Shown piece after piece: positions 45,578 through 54,433 of a DNA stretch of 64,000 nucleotides. The notes below the pieces were generated by a model. That model searched no databases, was not told where the DNA came from, and worked only from the letters and a program-made list of their open reading frames with translations. The position numbers and the translations under genes are program-made. Each line of letters begins with the position of its first letter. Position 1 is the stretch's first letter. This DNA is from Streptomyces sclerotialus (lineage in GTDB: Bacteria > Actinomycetota > Actinomycetes > Streptomycetales > Streptomycetaceae), in the NCBI GenBank assembly GCA_000719105.1, contig JODX01000002.1:310001-374000 (forward strand), given 5' to 3'.

Positions 45578-46936
45578 CTACCCGCAGTACTGCGCCTCCT
45601 TGCCGATCGACCGGTACATGCAGTCCGCGTTCTCCAGCAGCTGGAGCACGGCGTCCCGGTTCCGTGCGGTCTCCCGCTCGATGACCTCGTCGGGCGGGTA
45701 GAAGCCGCCGCCGGAGCTCGACGACGGGTACATCTCGAAGGTGTAGGCGAAGATCTTCTGGTTGCCCCACAGCCAGTCGTCGATGGTGCCGTCCGTGATG
45801 TAGAGGTCGCTGGACTGCTGGGGGGTGTAGCCGTTGCTGGCGGCCATCTTCTGCCCGACCGTGGCGAAGGCGTTGCGGTCGTCGGCCGTCATGCCGGTGG
45901 TGGTGTCGGAGTAGGTGTGGCCGAACGGCCAGAGCACCAGCTCACTGTAGGTGTGCCAGTCGATGCTCGCCCTGATCTGCTGCTTGCCGCCCACGATCCG
46001 GCTGCGCACGAAGTTCGCGACGACCTTGGTCTCGGGCGCGGACTCGGCCGACGCGCCGCGGTAGGTGTCCGAGGACGGTGACCCGGAGGACCCGCCGCAG
46101 CAGCCCCACTTGTAACCCCAGTTGCGGTTGAGGTCGGTGCCGACGTACGACGAACCGCTGTTGGGCTGGCGGTTCTTGCGCCAGGAGCGGTAGGAGCCGC
46201 TCGCGATGTCGTACTCGCCGCCGTCCGGATTGAGATCCGGGATGATCCATATCTCCCGGTTGTTCACCATGCCGGTGACACGGGAGTCGGACCCGTACCC
46301 CGCCCCCAGCTCGCGGATCAGATACAGCGCCATCTCCACGGTGAGGTGCTCGCGGGCGTGCTGGTGGTGGGTGAACATCACCTCGGGCTCGGTCTCGTCG
46401 GTCCCCACGTTGTCGCTGATCTTGATCGCGACGATGTCCCGGCCCTGGTACGACTTGCCGATCACGCGCTTGCTCATGATGTTCGGGTAGGCGGCGATGC
46501 GCTGGTCGATCTCCGCCGTCATCTCGGCGTAGTTGTGGTAGCGGGAGTCGGCGGAGGGGAAGTCGAAGGGCCGTATGTCGTCCTCGCCCGCGGACCGGTC
46601 GGGCGCCGCGCCCACCGGGCTGACCTCGTACCCCAGTCGCCGCAGCTGCTTGATCTGGTCGGCCCGCCCGGAGACGACGACGGTCTCCTCGTCGGCCTCG
46701 TCGACGGTGACCCCCGCCTGCTGGATCGCCGTGCGGGAGGCGGGGCTGGAATGCACATGGATCTCGTACTGGCGGACGTCGTCCGCCGAGGCCGCCGGGG
46801 CCTTCGCGCCGGTGGCGGTGGCGTCACCGGCCGTGGTGGCGGCCAGCGGGCCCGCGAGGGCGAGCGCCAGCAGGCCGGCGAGCACGGTGGTGCGGGTTCT
46901 GCCGCGAACGGTTGCGCCGCGAATGCGGAGTCGCAT
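45578..46936 (-). CDS. secreted M14-family zinc carboxypeptidase
   Basis: A 452-residue exported metallopeptidase. Signal peptide: [16 protein letters not shown], hydrophobic [15 protein letters not shown], cleaved near AAS. A propeptide of about 90 residues ([20 protein letters not shown]) precedes the enzyme. Zinc ligands: His and Glu in HHQHAREHL, third His in [14 protein letters not shown]. The substrate Arg/Asn region is [10 protein letters not shown] and the catalytic Glu lies in YTFEMYP. This is the carboxypeptidase T-like layout. ATG 46936 has AGGAG upstream. It is divergent from the Nramp-like gene and likely digests peptides outside the cell. Confidence 0.93.
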   Translation of the reverse strand: MRLRIRGATVRGRTRTTVLAGLLALALAGPLAATTAGDATATGAKAPAASADDVRQYEIHVHSSPASRTAIQQAGVTVDEADEETVVVSGRADQIKQLRRLGYEVSPVGAAPDRSAGEDDIRPFDFPSADSRYHNYAEMTAEIDQRIAAYPNIMSKRVIGKSYQGRDIVAIKISDNVGTDETEPEVMFTHHQHAREHLTVEMALYLIRELGAGYGSDSRVTGMVNNREIWIIPDLNPDGGEYDIASGSYRSWRKNRQPNSGSSYVGTDLNRNWGYKWGCCGGSSGSPSSDTYRGASAESAPETKVVANFVRSRIVGGKQQIRASIDWHTYSELVLWPFGHTYSDTTTGMTADDRNAFATVGQKMAASNGYTPQQSSDLYITDGTIDDWLWGNQKIFAYTFEMYPSSSSGGGFYPPDEVIERETARNRDAVLQLLENADCMYRSIGKEAQYCG

Positions 46937-47220
46937 GAGATCTCCTAGGTTCTCCAGGATTCCGGGGTCTCCGGAAGGGGAGTGGAGTGCGATGGAACGG
47001 GGGGGTGGTTCCGTGCGACGTGCGCGGGTGCGTGGGTGCACGGAGCCACCGTCGGCCGTGGGGGTGACCGGCGGCGACTCCCGTGCGGGTGGCGCTCATC
47101 GTGCTGGTGTGCCATGTACAGGTCAAGAGGGTGAGTCGGCCATCGTGTCCGGTGTGCATCACACACCGATCGACGCACGCCCCCTTGTGCCCCCGCACGC
47201 TTTGCGCTTTCTTGATCGGC
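46937..47220. other. 284-base divergent region with a perfect dyad
   Basis: Between the carboxypeptidase and the Nramp-like gene. GGTGTG-N5-CACACC (47151-47167) is a perfect inverted repeat, 54 nt upstream of the transporter's ATG, and may be an operator. No convincing -35/-10 pair was found, and no ORF there reads as protein. Confidence 0.5.
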
Positions 47221-48567
47221 ATGGCGGAGACGACCGGAGAGCAAGCGGGCAACACGGGCGGGGCGAACGGCGCGAGAGCGGCGACCGGCGACGCGGGCTC
47301 CCGCCCCCGCAAGTCCAGTTGGAAGTACATCGGACCGGGCATCGTCGTGGCAGCCACGGGCGTCGGCGCCGGTGACCTCGTCGCGACCCTCATCGCGGGC
47401 AGCAACTTCGGCTACACGCTCCTGTGGGCCGCGATCATCGGCTGCCTCGTCAAGATCTCCCTCGCCGAGGCGGCCGGCCGCTGGCACCTGTCCACCGGCC
47501 GCACGCTCTTCGACGGCTGGGCGAGCCTGGGCCGCTGGACGACGTACTTCTTCGTCGTCTACGCCGTGATCTGGGGCTTCGTGTACGGCGCGGCGGCGAT
47601 GTCCTCCAGCGCGCTGCCGCTGCAGGCCCTCTTCCCGGACGTCATGGACCTGGAGTGGTGGGGCATCGCCTGCGGTCTGGTGGGCCTGGTCTTCGTCTGG
47701 TTCAACAAGTACGCGGTCTTCGAGAAGGTCATGACGGTCCTGGTGGGCGTCATGTTCGTCGTCACCGTCTACCTGGCGATCCGCGTCACCCCGAACCTCG
47801 CCGACGCCTTCGCGGGCCTGCTCCCCGTCCTCCCCGACGAGAAGGACTCGATCCTCAACACCCTCGGCCTGATCGGCGGCGTCGGCGGCACCATCACGCT
47901 CGCCGCGTACGGCTACTGGGTCAACGCCAAGGGCTGGACGAACACCGGCTGGATGAAGGTCATGCGGCTCGACAACCGCGTCGCCTACATCACGACCGGC
48001 ATCTTCGTGATCGCGATGCTGTTCGTCGGGGCGGAGCTCCTCCACTCCGCGAACGTCGCCATCGCGAGCGGTGACAAGGGCCTCGTCCAGCTCGGCGGCA
48101 TCCTGGAGGACGAGTACGGCACGGCGACGGCGAAGTTCTTCCTGATCGGCTTCTTCGCCACCTCCTTCACCTCCCTCATCGGCGTCTGGCACGGCGTGAG
48201 CCTGATGTGGGCGGACTTCGTGGCCCGCTACCGCAGCCGCACCCGGACCACGGGCGAGGAGGTCGCCTCGGGCGAGCGGGAACGGTCGTGGCCGTTCCGT
48301 GCGTACCTGCTGTGGCTGACCTTCCCGCCCATGGTCCTGCTCTTCCAGGACCAGCCCTTCCGTCTCGTCATCATCTACGGCGTCCTGGGCGCCGCCTTCA
48401 TGCCCTTCCTCGCCCTCACACTCATCTGGCTCCTCAACTCCTCCCGCACACCGCTGGAGTGGCGGAACGGCTGGCTCAGCAACGGGATGCTGGGAATCGC
48501 GGGCCTGCTGTTCCTGGTTCTGTGCGTGAAGCAGATCTGGGACCAGCCCTGGGCGGACTTCTTCTAG
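47221..48567 (+). CDS. Nramp-like transporter lacking the DPGN motif
   Basis: A 448-residue membrane protein with about 11 helices. TM1 (YIGPGIVVAATGVGAGDLVATLI) follows the Nramp pattern GPG...G, but reads GVGAGDL where metal transporters have DPGN. TM6 lacks the MPH motif and reads AAYGYWVNAKGW. It therefore belongs to a divergent Nramp-related branch; the substrate could be another cation, or something else. ATG 47221 is chosen, since upstream DNA holds the dyad; the nearest purine run is weak. The lipoprotein gene follows by 14 nt, so the two may be co-transcribed. Confidence 0.8.
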   Translation: MAETTGEQAGNTGGANGARAATGDAGSRPRKSSWKYIGPGIVVAATGVGAGDLVATLIAGSNFGYTLLWAAIIGCLVKISLAEAAGRWHLSTGRTLFDGWASLGRWTTYFFVVYAVIWGFVYGAAAMSSSALPLQALFPDVMDLEWWGIACGLVGLVFVWFNKYAVFEKVMTVLVGVMFVVTVYLAIRVTPNLADAFAGLLPVLPDEKDSILNTLGLIGGVGGTITLAAYGYWVNAKGWTNTGWMKVMRLDNRVAYITTGIFVIAMLFVGAELLHSANVAIASGDKGLVQLGGILEDEYGTATAKFFLIGFFATSFTSLIGVWHGVSLMWADFVARYRSRTRTTGEEVASGERERSWPFRAYLLWLTFPPMVLLFQDQPFRLVIIYGVLGAAFMPFLALTLIWLLNSSRTPLEWRNGWLSNGMLGIAGLLFLVLCVKQIWDQPWADFF

Positions 48568-48581
48568 CAGCGATTGGCACC

Positions 48582-49850
48582 ATGCACACACCAGTAAGAA
48601 TCGCGCACGGTCACGGTCACGGTCACGGTCACGTCCGGAGGGCGGCCGTCATCGCGCTGGCCGCCGCGCTCACGGCTGCCGGCTGCGGCACGAGCTCCGG
48701 GCCGGGCGACTCCCGCCCCACCGGCACCGGTTCCGCCGCCACCGATGGCAAGGGCTCCGCATCCAAGCCCTCCGCCCACGCCCTCACTTGGGAGTTCGCG
48801 CACATCGCAGATTTCAACGGAGAGCTCACCGACATCGGAGTCCTCGCCGAGGACGACATCTGGGCCGTGGGAATGGAGAACACCGGCACCCCCAACGCCC
48901 AGCTGCTGCACTACGACGGCACCACATGGACGCGGGAGCCCCTGCCCGAGGCCCTCGGCCCCACCGACTACCCGCCCGTGTTCGAGGAGGTCGGCGACGA
49001 GACCCTGTGGCTGCGGCCGCACAAATACCAGACAGGGGCCGCCCCGACCCGCTGGGCGCAATGGGACGGCACCCGCTGGTCCGCGGTGCCGAACCCCCCG
49101 CCCGACGGGTCCGGGGAGCTCGAGGCCACGGCCCCGGACGACATCTGGACCCTCTCCGGCGAGCAGACCGCCCAGCACTGGGACGGCACGCGGTGGACGG
49201 CGACGCGGCTGCCGTACGACCCGTCCGACCTCGCGGTGGCCGGACCGGACGACGTCTGGGCGGTCGGCGGCCGCTCGACCGGGCCCGGCACCGAGCTCGG
49301 CTACGGCGAGAGCTACAGCCAGCCCGCCTCGATGCACTGGGACGGCACGTCCTGGAAGGCGGTCGACACCCCGCAGGCCCGCTTCGAGGAGCCGATCCCG
49401 CCGGAGCCCAGCGCCGGCCTCACCCGCGTCTTCGTGCTGGACAGCGGTGAGGTCCGCGCGTACGGCCGCAACAGCTTCAACCACGGCGAGGTCGAACCCG
49501 AACCCGCCGACCAGGACATCCTCCTGCGCTGGGACGGCACGAAGTGGGTCGACCAGGAGCCCGCACCCGACCAGTGCGCCACGCGGCTCCCGGTGGCACA
49601 GGAGGCGGGAGGCCTGTTCCTGGACGGCAACTGGTACCTCACCGGCGACGACCGCTGCGTGAAGATCAAGCGCCACCGCCTGCCCCTGTCGACCGGCGCC
49701 CGCAAGGAGTCGAACCAGATGCTGTGGCTGAGGGAGATCCACCGGGTGCCCGGCACCGACGAGTGGTGGGGCGCCGGGCACGTCCAGGTCAACCAGAGCG
49801 GTGATCCCTTCAGCGCCCCCGTCGTCGTCCGCCTCGTGCGCGGCGGCTGA
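48582..49850 (+). CDS. propeller-like lipoprotein with a His-Gly leader
   Basis: A 422-residue exported protein. After the start it has AHGHGHGHGHVRR, then a hydrophobic segment and the lipobox LTAAGC with Cys35 as lipidation site. The mature part shows repeating units of W/DDIWAVG and DGTTWT type (DDIWTLSG, HWDGTRWTA, GPDDVWAVGG, MHWDGTSWKAVD), likely blades of a propeller. It starts 14 nt after the Nramp-like gene, hinting at a shared transcript and perhaps a binding role for its ligand, though that is not shown. Sequence 48608-48633 is a microsatellite. Confidence 0.78.
   Translation: MHTPVRIAHGHGHGHGHVRRAAVIALAAALTAAGCGTSSGPGDSRPTGTGSAATDGKGSASKPSAHALTWEFAHIADFNGELTDIGVLAEDDIWAVGMENTGTPNAQLLHYDGTTWTREPLPEALGPTDYPPVFEEVGDETLWLRPHKYQTGAAPTRWAQWDGTRWSAVPNPPPDGSGELEATAPDDIWTLSGEQTAQHWDGTRWTATRLPYDPSDLAVAGPDDVWAVGGRSTGPGTELGYGESYSQPASMHWDGTSWKAVDTPQARFEEPIPPEPSAGLTRVFVLDSGEVRAYGRNSFNHGEVEPEPADQDILLRWDGTKWVDQEPAPDQCATRLPVAQEAGGLFLDGNWYLTGDDRCVKIKRHRLPLSTGARKESNQMLWLREIHRVPGTDEWWGAGHVQVNQSGDPFSAPVVVRLVRGG
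48608..48633. repeat. 6-nt tandem repeat encoding His-Gly
   Basis: CGGTCA repeated four times within CACGGTCACGGTCACGG and onwards, in frame, encoding HGHGHGHGH at residues 9-17 of the lipoprotein. Slippage-prone and just before the signal's hydrophobic stretch. Confidence 0.7.
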
Positions 49851-49897
49851 CGACGGGGCGCCCGGCCCCCGGGGCGGCGGCAGCGGCAGCGGCAGCC

Positions 49898-51178
49898 CTA
49901 GAGAAGCTGCTCCCACTCCTCACTCGTGGCGATCTTCTTGAGCTGGGCCATGGTGAGGGCGGGGGTGTCGCGGGTCGGGGCGGTGGTCTGAGAAGCGGAG
50001 TTGAAGGCGCTGACCACGACCCGCATACCGTCCGTACGCATGGTGTCGACGGTCCACATGACCAGTCCCTGGCCCTTGTCGTCGCCGGATCCCTGCTGCG
50101 TGGTCATCATCGTGCCGTCGGGCAGGACCTCGGCGCCGGACCCGAAGAGCTCCTTGCTCGTGTCCAGCTTCGGGTCCGAGGACCTGATGTCGGGCTGCAC
50201 ATTGACCTGCACGAAGCTCTCGCCCTCGCCGTCGTCGACCACGACGTAGCCGTACTCGTACTCCTGGCCTCCGTCCGCCACCACCTTCACATCCCGGGGC
50301 ATCAGCTCGGCGAGAGTCTCGCGGACGCGCCGGCCGTCGGCGGCCGGCGGCGCCTCCGATCCGGCGTTCCCGGGGTCGGGGATGGTGTCCACGGCCGTAC
50401 GCCAGGCCGCGTCGGTGGCGATCCGCTTCAACTGGGACGGGGCGAGCGGAGGCTCGGGTCGCGTGACCGGGGCACCCTTCTCCGCCTCGGCGTTCCACTC
50501 GCTCACCGTGATGTGATGGCCCTCGCTGGTGACGAGATCGGCGGTCCACCGCTTGGTGTCCGCTCGCCGGTCCGGATACTCGTACCCCTGGAACAGCATC
50601 AACACTGAACCGTCGGACAAGCGGGTGGTGGTGCAGCTGTCGTGCAGGACGAGCCTTGCGTCCGGGCAACTGGTCACCTCACGGGCCGTTTCGCTGCCCG
50701 GCTCCACCCGGCGGAGCCCGACGGAGACCGCGCCCGCGCCCTTGCCGTCGTCGTACACGAGGTGCGCGTACGGATTGAGCTCCGAGCCGGTGCCCCGTGC
50801 TTCCTCGCCGCTGACCTTCCCCTCGGGCAGCAGCTTCTTCAGCGTACGGAGGAGTTCGTCACCGGACACGGGACCGGTTGCGGTCGCCGCGGGGGTGGGC
50901 GACGAGGCGGCCGACGACCCGGCGGCGATGGTGTCCCGGCCGCTCCCGCCGGTGCCTCCGTCACCCCAGGGCACGAGCAGGGCTCCCCCCACTCCGGCGA
51001 GCGCGACTCCGGCGACGCCGCCCGCGACGGCGGCTCGGCGGCGCAGCAGGGACCTGCGCCCCCGTACCGCGCCGCCGGCGGCCAGGGCGGTCCGGTCGGC
51101 CTCGAAGGTGCCGCCGGCCTGGCGCAGGGCGTCGCCGAGCCGGTCCTCGAAGGGGTCTTCGTGCTGTTCGACGGGCAT
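49898..51178 (-). CDS. membrane protein encoded with a SigE-family sigma factor
   Basis: A 426-residue protein. A cytoplasmic N-terminus of about 45 residues (EDRLGDALRQAGGTFEADRTAL, then GRRSLLRRRAAV) precedes one membrane helix (AGGVAGVALAGVGGALLVPW). A Ser/Thr/Pro linker and a long outer region follow, containing two similar parts ending SQLKRIATDAAWRTAV and AQLKKIATSEEWEQLL. This topology and position suggest an anti-sigma or sensor, but no anti-sigma zinc motif is present. It starts 62 nt after the sigma gene's stop in the same direction. Confidence 0.8.
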   Translation of the reverse strand: MPVEQHEDPFEDRLGDALRQAGGTFEADRTALAAGGAVRGRRSLLRRRAAVAGGVAGVALAGVGGALLVPWGDGGTGGSGRDTIAAGSSAASSPTPAATATGPVSGDELLRTLKKLLPEGKVSGEEARGTGSELNPYAHLVYDDGKGAGAVSVGLRRVEPGSETAREVTSCPDARLVLHDSCTTTRLSDGSVLMLFQGYEYPDRRADTKRWTADLVTSEGHHITVSEWNAEAEKGAPVTRPEPPLAPSQLKRIATDAAWRTAVDTIPDPGNAGSEAPPAADGRRVRETLAELMPRDVKVVADGGQEYEYGYVVVDDGEGESFVQVNVQPDIRSSDPKLDTSKELFGSGAEVLPDGTMMTTQQGSGDDKGQGLVMWTVDTMRTDGMRVVVSAFNSASQTTAPTRDTPALTMAQLKKIATSEEWEQLL

Positions 51179-51240
51179 GGCTAACCACCGTTTCTGGAAA
51201 GGGGTGGATCAGTGAGTGGCGGATCAGTGGGTCGAGCCGC

Positions 51241-51756
51241 TCAAGGGGTCGCGTACTCGCGCAGGTCCTCACCGAGTAGTTCCCGGAGCCGCGCGAGGGC
51301 GCGGACACACCGCGTCCGTACGGCGGCCGAGCTGACGTTCATCGCGTCGGCGGTCTCCTCGATGGAGCGGTCCTCCCAGTAGCGCAGCACGACCACGGCC
51401 CGGTCCTTCGCGGACAGCCGCCCCAACGCCTGGAGGAGCGTGAGCCGCAGGGATGCGTCGGCGTCGCCGCTGCGCGGATCGGGGCGGTCGGGGAACGTGT
51501 CGGTGGCCCGCTCGGAGCTGCTGCGCCGCCGCTGGTGGGCGAGGAAGATGCGCGTGAGGACGGTCTGCGCGTACGCGGCGGGGTTCCCCGCCCGCGACAC
51601 ACGCCTCCACTTGACGTACACGCGCCCGAGCGTCTCCTGCACGAGGTCCTCGGCGAGATGGGTGTCCCCGCCCGTGAGCAGGCAGGCGGACCGGTAGAGA
51701 TGCCCTGCGCGGGCCGCCGCGAATTCCTGGTAGCCGTCCGCGCGGACGTGTCTCAT
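51241..51756 (-). CDS. SigE-family ECF RNA polymerase sigma factor
   Basis: A 171-residue sigma factor. Region 2: FAAARAGHLYRSACLLTGGDTHLAEDLVQETLGRVYVKW, with the typical EDLVQET. Region 4: LSAKDRAVVVLRYWEDRSIEETADAMNVSSAAVRTRCVRALARLR. The SigE-family length and C-terminal LREYATP-type end fit actinobacterial SigE-family ECF factors. ATG 51756. It is followed by a membrane-protein gene that may hold it inactive. Confidence 0.93.
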   Translation of the reverse strand: MRHVRADGYQEFAAARAGHLYRSACLLTGGDTHLAEDLVQETLGRVYVKWRRVSRAGNPAAYAQTVLTRIFLAHQRRRSSSERATDTFPDRPDPRSGDADASLRLTLLQALGRLSAKDRAVVVLRYWEDRSIEETADAMNVSSAAVRTRCVRALARLRELLGEDLREYATP

Positions 51757-51877
51757 ACGTGCCCCCTGATCTTCGTACGTCGTCGTGGTGCCGGCGTACC
51801 GCGACGTGACTTCACTTGATTGATGCGGTGGGCCCCCCGGAATGTTTCATCAGGGAGAAGGGATACGGTGCGTCGTG

Positions 51878-52297
51878 ATGCACCAGCCCGAACACGGCGA
51901 CCAGCCCACGCCGCCCCCGCCCCAGCCCCCGTCCGCTCCGCCCGGGTTCGGCCCCCCGCCGCAGATGTACGGTCAGCCCGCCCAGCCGTACGCCCCGCCG
52001 CCCGCGCCCATGCCCGCGGGCCCGGAGTTCCTGGCCGTGGACCGCCACAACTCGATCGTGGTCGACGCGGCCGGTGTCGCCTTCGAGGACCACGGCCGGG
52101 GCATCGAGTTCCCGTGGCCCCAGGTGCGCAGCGTCCACTACCGCCCGAACAACGACGGCAAGGGCCTCGTCATGGGCGTCGTCCACGTCGACGGCCGCTT
52201 CTACGAGTGCGTGGTGGACGCCAAGGGCCGGGACCGCATGAACGAGTGGATCGCCCAGCTGCTCCCGGTGCTGCAGTACTACCGCCCGCTGGGCTGA
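51878..52297 (+). CDS. Pro-rich protein with the kinase-associated C-terminal domain
   Basis: A 139-residue protein. Residues 1-50 are Pro-rich (TPPPPQPPSAPPGFGPPPQ, QPYAPPPAPMPAGPE). The C-terminal 85 residues are the domain also found at 40955 and 44821: SIVVDAAGVAFEDHG, EFPWPQVRSV, GKGLVMGVVHVDGRFYECVV, MNEWIAQLLPVLQYY. A decayed copy of its coding sequence lies at 56173-56254. ATG 51878 is chosen, with GGGAGAAGG upstream; GTG 51875 is possible. Role unknown. Confidence 0.75.
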   Translation: MHQPEHGDQPTPPPPQPPSAPPGFGPPPQMYGQPAQPYAPPPAPMPAGPEFLAVDRHNSIVVDAAGVAFEDHGRGIEFPWPQVRSVHYRPNNDGKGLVMGVVHVDGRFYECVVDAKGRDRMNEWIAQLLPVLQYYRPLG

Positions 52298-52312
52298 CCC
52301 CCGGCCACCGGC

Positions 52313-52510
52313 TCAGAGCAGGTGATCGGCCTTGCCCGCCTTGATGTCGAGGATGAGGGTGCGGAGCGCTTCGCGGGTGTCGGTGAGGTAGGTGTCCTCG
52401 GCGCCGGCTATGGCGATGTAGGCGTTGCCGACGTCGTCCGTGCCGAGGCGGAAGCAACTGGCGCCTTCTCCGCAGAAGGGCTCTTCCCAGGTGATCGTGT
52501 TGACGTTCAT
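52313..52510 (-). CDS. DUF397 small protein
   Basis: A 65-residue protein: ITWEEPFCGEGASCFRLGTD, NAYIAIAG, then a helix (TREALRTLILDIKAGKADHL). The central WEEPFCG-EGASCF, with two Cys, resembles DUF397 proteins of Streptomyces, which accompany XRE/DUF5753 regulators and an ATPase. ATG 52510 is the family start, 11 nt after the XRE gene's stop, so the two are transcribed together. Often described as part of developmental or antibiotic-regulating triads. Confidence 0.82.
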   Translation of the reverse strand: MNVNTITWEEPFCGEGASCFRLGTDDVGNAYIAIAGAEDTYLTDTREALRTLILDIKAGKADHLL

Positions 52511-52521
52511 CGGCCGCTTCC

Positions 52522-53373
52522 TCACAGGTTGTCGGTGATCTCGCGGATGAAGTCGCGTGATGCCTCCGGCGACAGGGCGATGCGTTCCATCCAATCCAGG
52601 TGTGCGCGGTACTTGGCCAGTTGCGCCTCACTGCCCAGGAACTCCGGGCCGTGCGAGCTGTCAACCTGGGCCGTGTCCAACTGGGGGACGGGGCCTTCGA
52701 GGTAATTGACGATTTGCCCCGCGCCGGGGAATGTCCCTGCGGCGAAGGGGATGACCAGAAGGTGTACGGACGGCCGTTCGGACACAGTGAGCAGATGCTC
52801 CAGCTGGGCACGTGCCAGCTTGCGTCCGCCGAACTGCATGCGCAGCGCGGCCTCGTGCACGATGCCGACGTACTTGACCGGGTCGTCGCCGTCCAGCACC
52901 TGCTGCCTCTCCATGCGGAATGCCAGCCGCAGGGCGATCTCATGCTCGGGAAGGGGCGGCAGTACGGCTCTGAAGAGCTCGATCGCATGGTCGCTGGTCT
53001 GGAACAGGCCGGGGATGTGCGTTGTGTGCGCGGTCCGCATGCGCGACGCGTAAGTCTCCAGCTCGGCGATATCGAGGAGCCCAGCGGAGAGAGACCCTCG
53101 ATATCGCTCCCACCAGCCTCGCCCGGTGGGGCGAGCCATGCTCACCAGCGCGTTCACGTAAGCCTCGTCCGAACAGGCACAGTTACAGGCCAGGGTGCGC
53201 AGCCTCTCCGGGCTGATGGTTCGGATGCCCGTCTCGATATTGCTGATCTTCGCCCGATCCAGGCCAAGGAGCCCAGCGGCTTGGTCGGCTGACACCCCGG
53301 CGGCTGTCCGCATCTTGCGCAACTCGCTGCCCAGACGCTTTTGGCGCTCCGTGGGTGTCGTCCTCGGTGGCAT
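52522..53373 (-). CDS. XRE-family regulator with DUF5753 (WhiJ-like)
   Basis: A 283-residue regulator. The helix-turn-helix is at about residues 12-65 (LGSELRKMRTAAGVSADQAAGLLGLDRAKISNIETGIR). The DUF5753 effector domain follows (GLLDIAELETYASRMRTAH, HIPGLFQTSDHA, FRMERQQVL, LLVIPFAAGTFPG, FLGSEAQLAKYRAHLDWM). ATG 53373 has GGAAGGGA upstream; GTG 53397 is the only longer alternative. It precedes the DUF397 gene and is divergent from the ATPase, the layout of WhiJ/AbaA-like triads. Confidence 0.92.
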   Translation of the reverse strand: MPPRTTPTERQKRLGSELRKMRTAAGVSADQAAGLLGLDRAKISNIETGIRTISPERLRTLACNCACSDEAYVNALVSMARPTGRGWWERYRGSLSAGLLDIAELETYASRMRTAHTTHIPGLFQTSDHAIELFRAVLPPLPEHEIALRLAFRMERQQVLDGDDPVKYVGIVHEAALRMQFGGRKLARAQLEHLLTVSERPSVHLLVIPFAAGTFPGAGQIVNYLEGPVPQLDTAQVDSSHGPEFLGSEAQLAKYRAHLDWMERIALSPEASRDFIREITDNL

Positions 53374-53497
53374 GGCCGTCCCTTCCGCTGCGCTCACGTG
53401 GAGTCTCCCAATTCTGAACGGCAGCGGTTCACGAACGGGTCAATTTCACTGATCAGGTGGCAATGTAACCAACGGCCATCCTACATTCAGTAACGCA

Positions 53498-53518
53498 CCA
53501 ACTACACGTAGCAGTTGG
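53498..53518. promoter_or_regulatory. candidate operator in the XRE/ATPase divergent region
   Basis: CCAACT (53498-53503) mirrors AGTTGG (53513-53518) over 9 nt, with the inner palindrome CTAC-AC-GTAG (53502-53511). It lies in the 265-base region between the divergent genes, the place expected for the XRE site. Confidence 0.4.
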
Positions 53519-53638
53519 AAGTGCATCGCGCGAGCCTGCCCGCAGCCTCCTCCCCTGGGAGGGGCGGCCCGCGCCAGGGAGACAGGCCACCGACTGCCGC
53601 GCAGCACCCTCACTCAACCCGACGAACCGGAGAACGCC

Positions 53639-54049
53639 ATGTCCGAGCCCCCGACCTGGCAGTGCAACCTCCAGCTGACCAACGACCTACGCGCCCCCCA
53701 CATCGCCCGCCACACCATCCGCACCGCACTGCTCGGCCACGCAAGCCCGCCGGACCTCACCGACACGGCGGAGCTGCTGACCTCGGAGCTGGTCTCCAAC
53801 TCCGTCAAGCACTCCGACGGCCCGGTCACCGTCAGACTCCGCTGCCGCCCGGAGGGCATCCGTGTCGGAGTCCTGGACAACCACCCGGACCTCCCCGATC
53901 CCCTCCCTTGCACCACCGACCAGGCCTTCGGCCGCGGCCTGTACCTGGTGGAAACCTTGGCCGACGCGTGGGGCCGCTATCCGGTGAGCAGCCGCTTTCG
54001 GATGCCGGGATGGAAGGTGGTGTGGTTCGAACTGGCCGCGCGCGAGTAG
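53639..54049 (+). CDS. RsbW-like ATP-binding protein (HATPase_c)
   Basis: A 136-residue ATPase of the histidine-kinase-like fold used in anti-sigma factors. N box: ELLTSELVSNSVKHS. The G1 box VLDNHPDLP is altered from the DxGxG pattern, and the G2 region reads GRGLYLVETLADAWG. The sequence GHASPPDLTDTAELLTSE and length fit Streptomyces anti-sigma-like regulators. It is divergent from the XRE/DUF397 pair. Kinase activity and its partner are unknown. Confidence 0.88.
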   Translation: MSEPPTWQCNLQLTNDLRAPHIARHTIRTALLGHASPPDLTDTAELLTSELVSNSVKHSDGPVTVRLRCRPEGIRVGVLDNHPDLPDPLPCTTDQAFGRGLYLVETLADAWGRYPVSSRFRMPGWKVVWFELAARE

Positions 54050-54433
54050 CGCCCGCACCTCGGCGGGGAAGCAGCGGAGTCCGCCACGGACGCGTGGGTC
54101 CTTGACCGCGCCGGAGTGAACCTGGTTCGATCATGTACATGAAGCCCGGACGCCCGATCCTCACGCGACGACGTCACGTCGATCTCGCGCGGACGTCCGG
54201 TGCCCTCTGTCACCACGGGCGCTGACCCCGACGGCCTGCCGCTCTCCGGCGCGCCCGTCCCGCCCCCTGCTGCCCAGTCGCAGCCCGTTCCCGGTTCCCG
54301 GTGCTCGGACCCCGTTCCCGGCTGCCCAGTACCGCAGCCCTCCGCGCAGCCACCCCCCGTCACGTCAACCCGTACGGGAGCCCGCATGTGCTCACGTACG
54401 GGCTCCCCCGCACGGAAGGCCCCTGCCCGAACC
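54050..54433. other. 384-base region between the ATPase and a secreted protein gene
   Basis: Contains TTGACC-N18-TTCGAT (54102-54131), a possible promoter, and short near-repeats of CGTTCCCGG around 54287-54318. Near the gene is a hairpin, GGGAGCCCG (54376-54384) with CGGGCTCCC (54399-54407). It would lie in the leader and may act as an attenuator; it also covers an in-frame ATG at 54386, which argues for ATG 54434 as the start. No ORF with coding character was seen. Confidence 0.5.

Noticed and set aside
54102..54160. tRNA-like GGTTCGATC near 54124
   Set aside because: No acceptor stem, anticodon arm or D arm could be formed around it.
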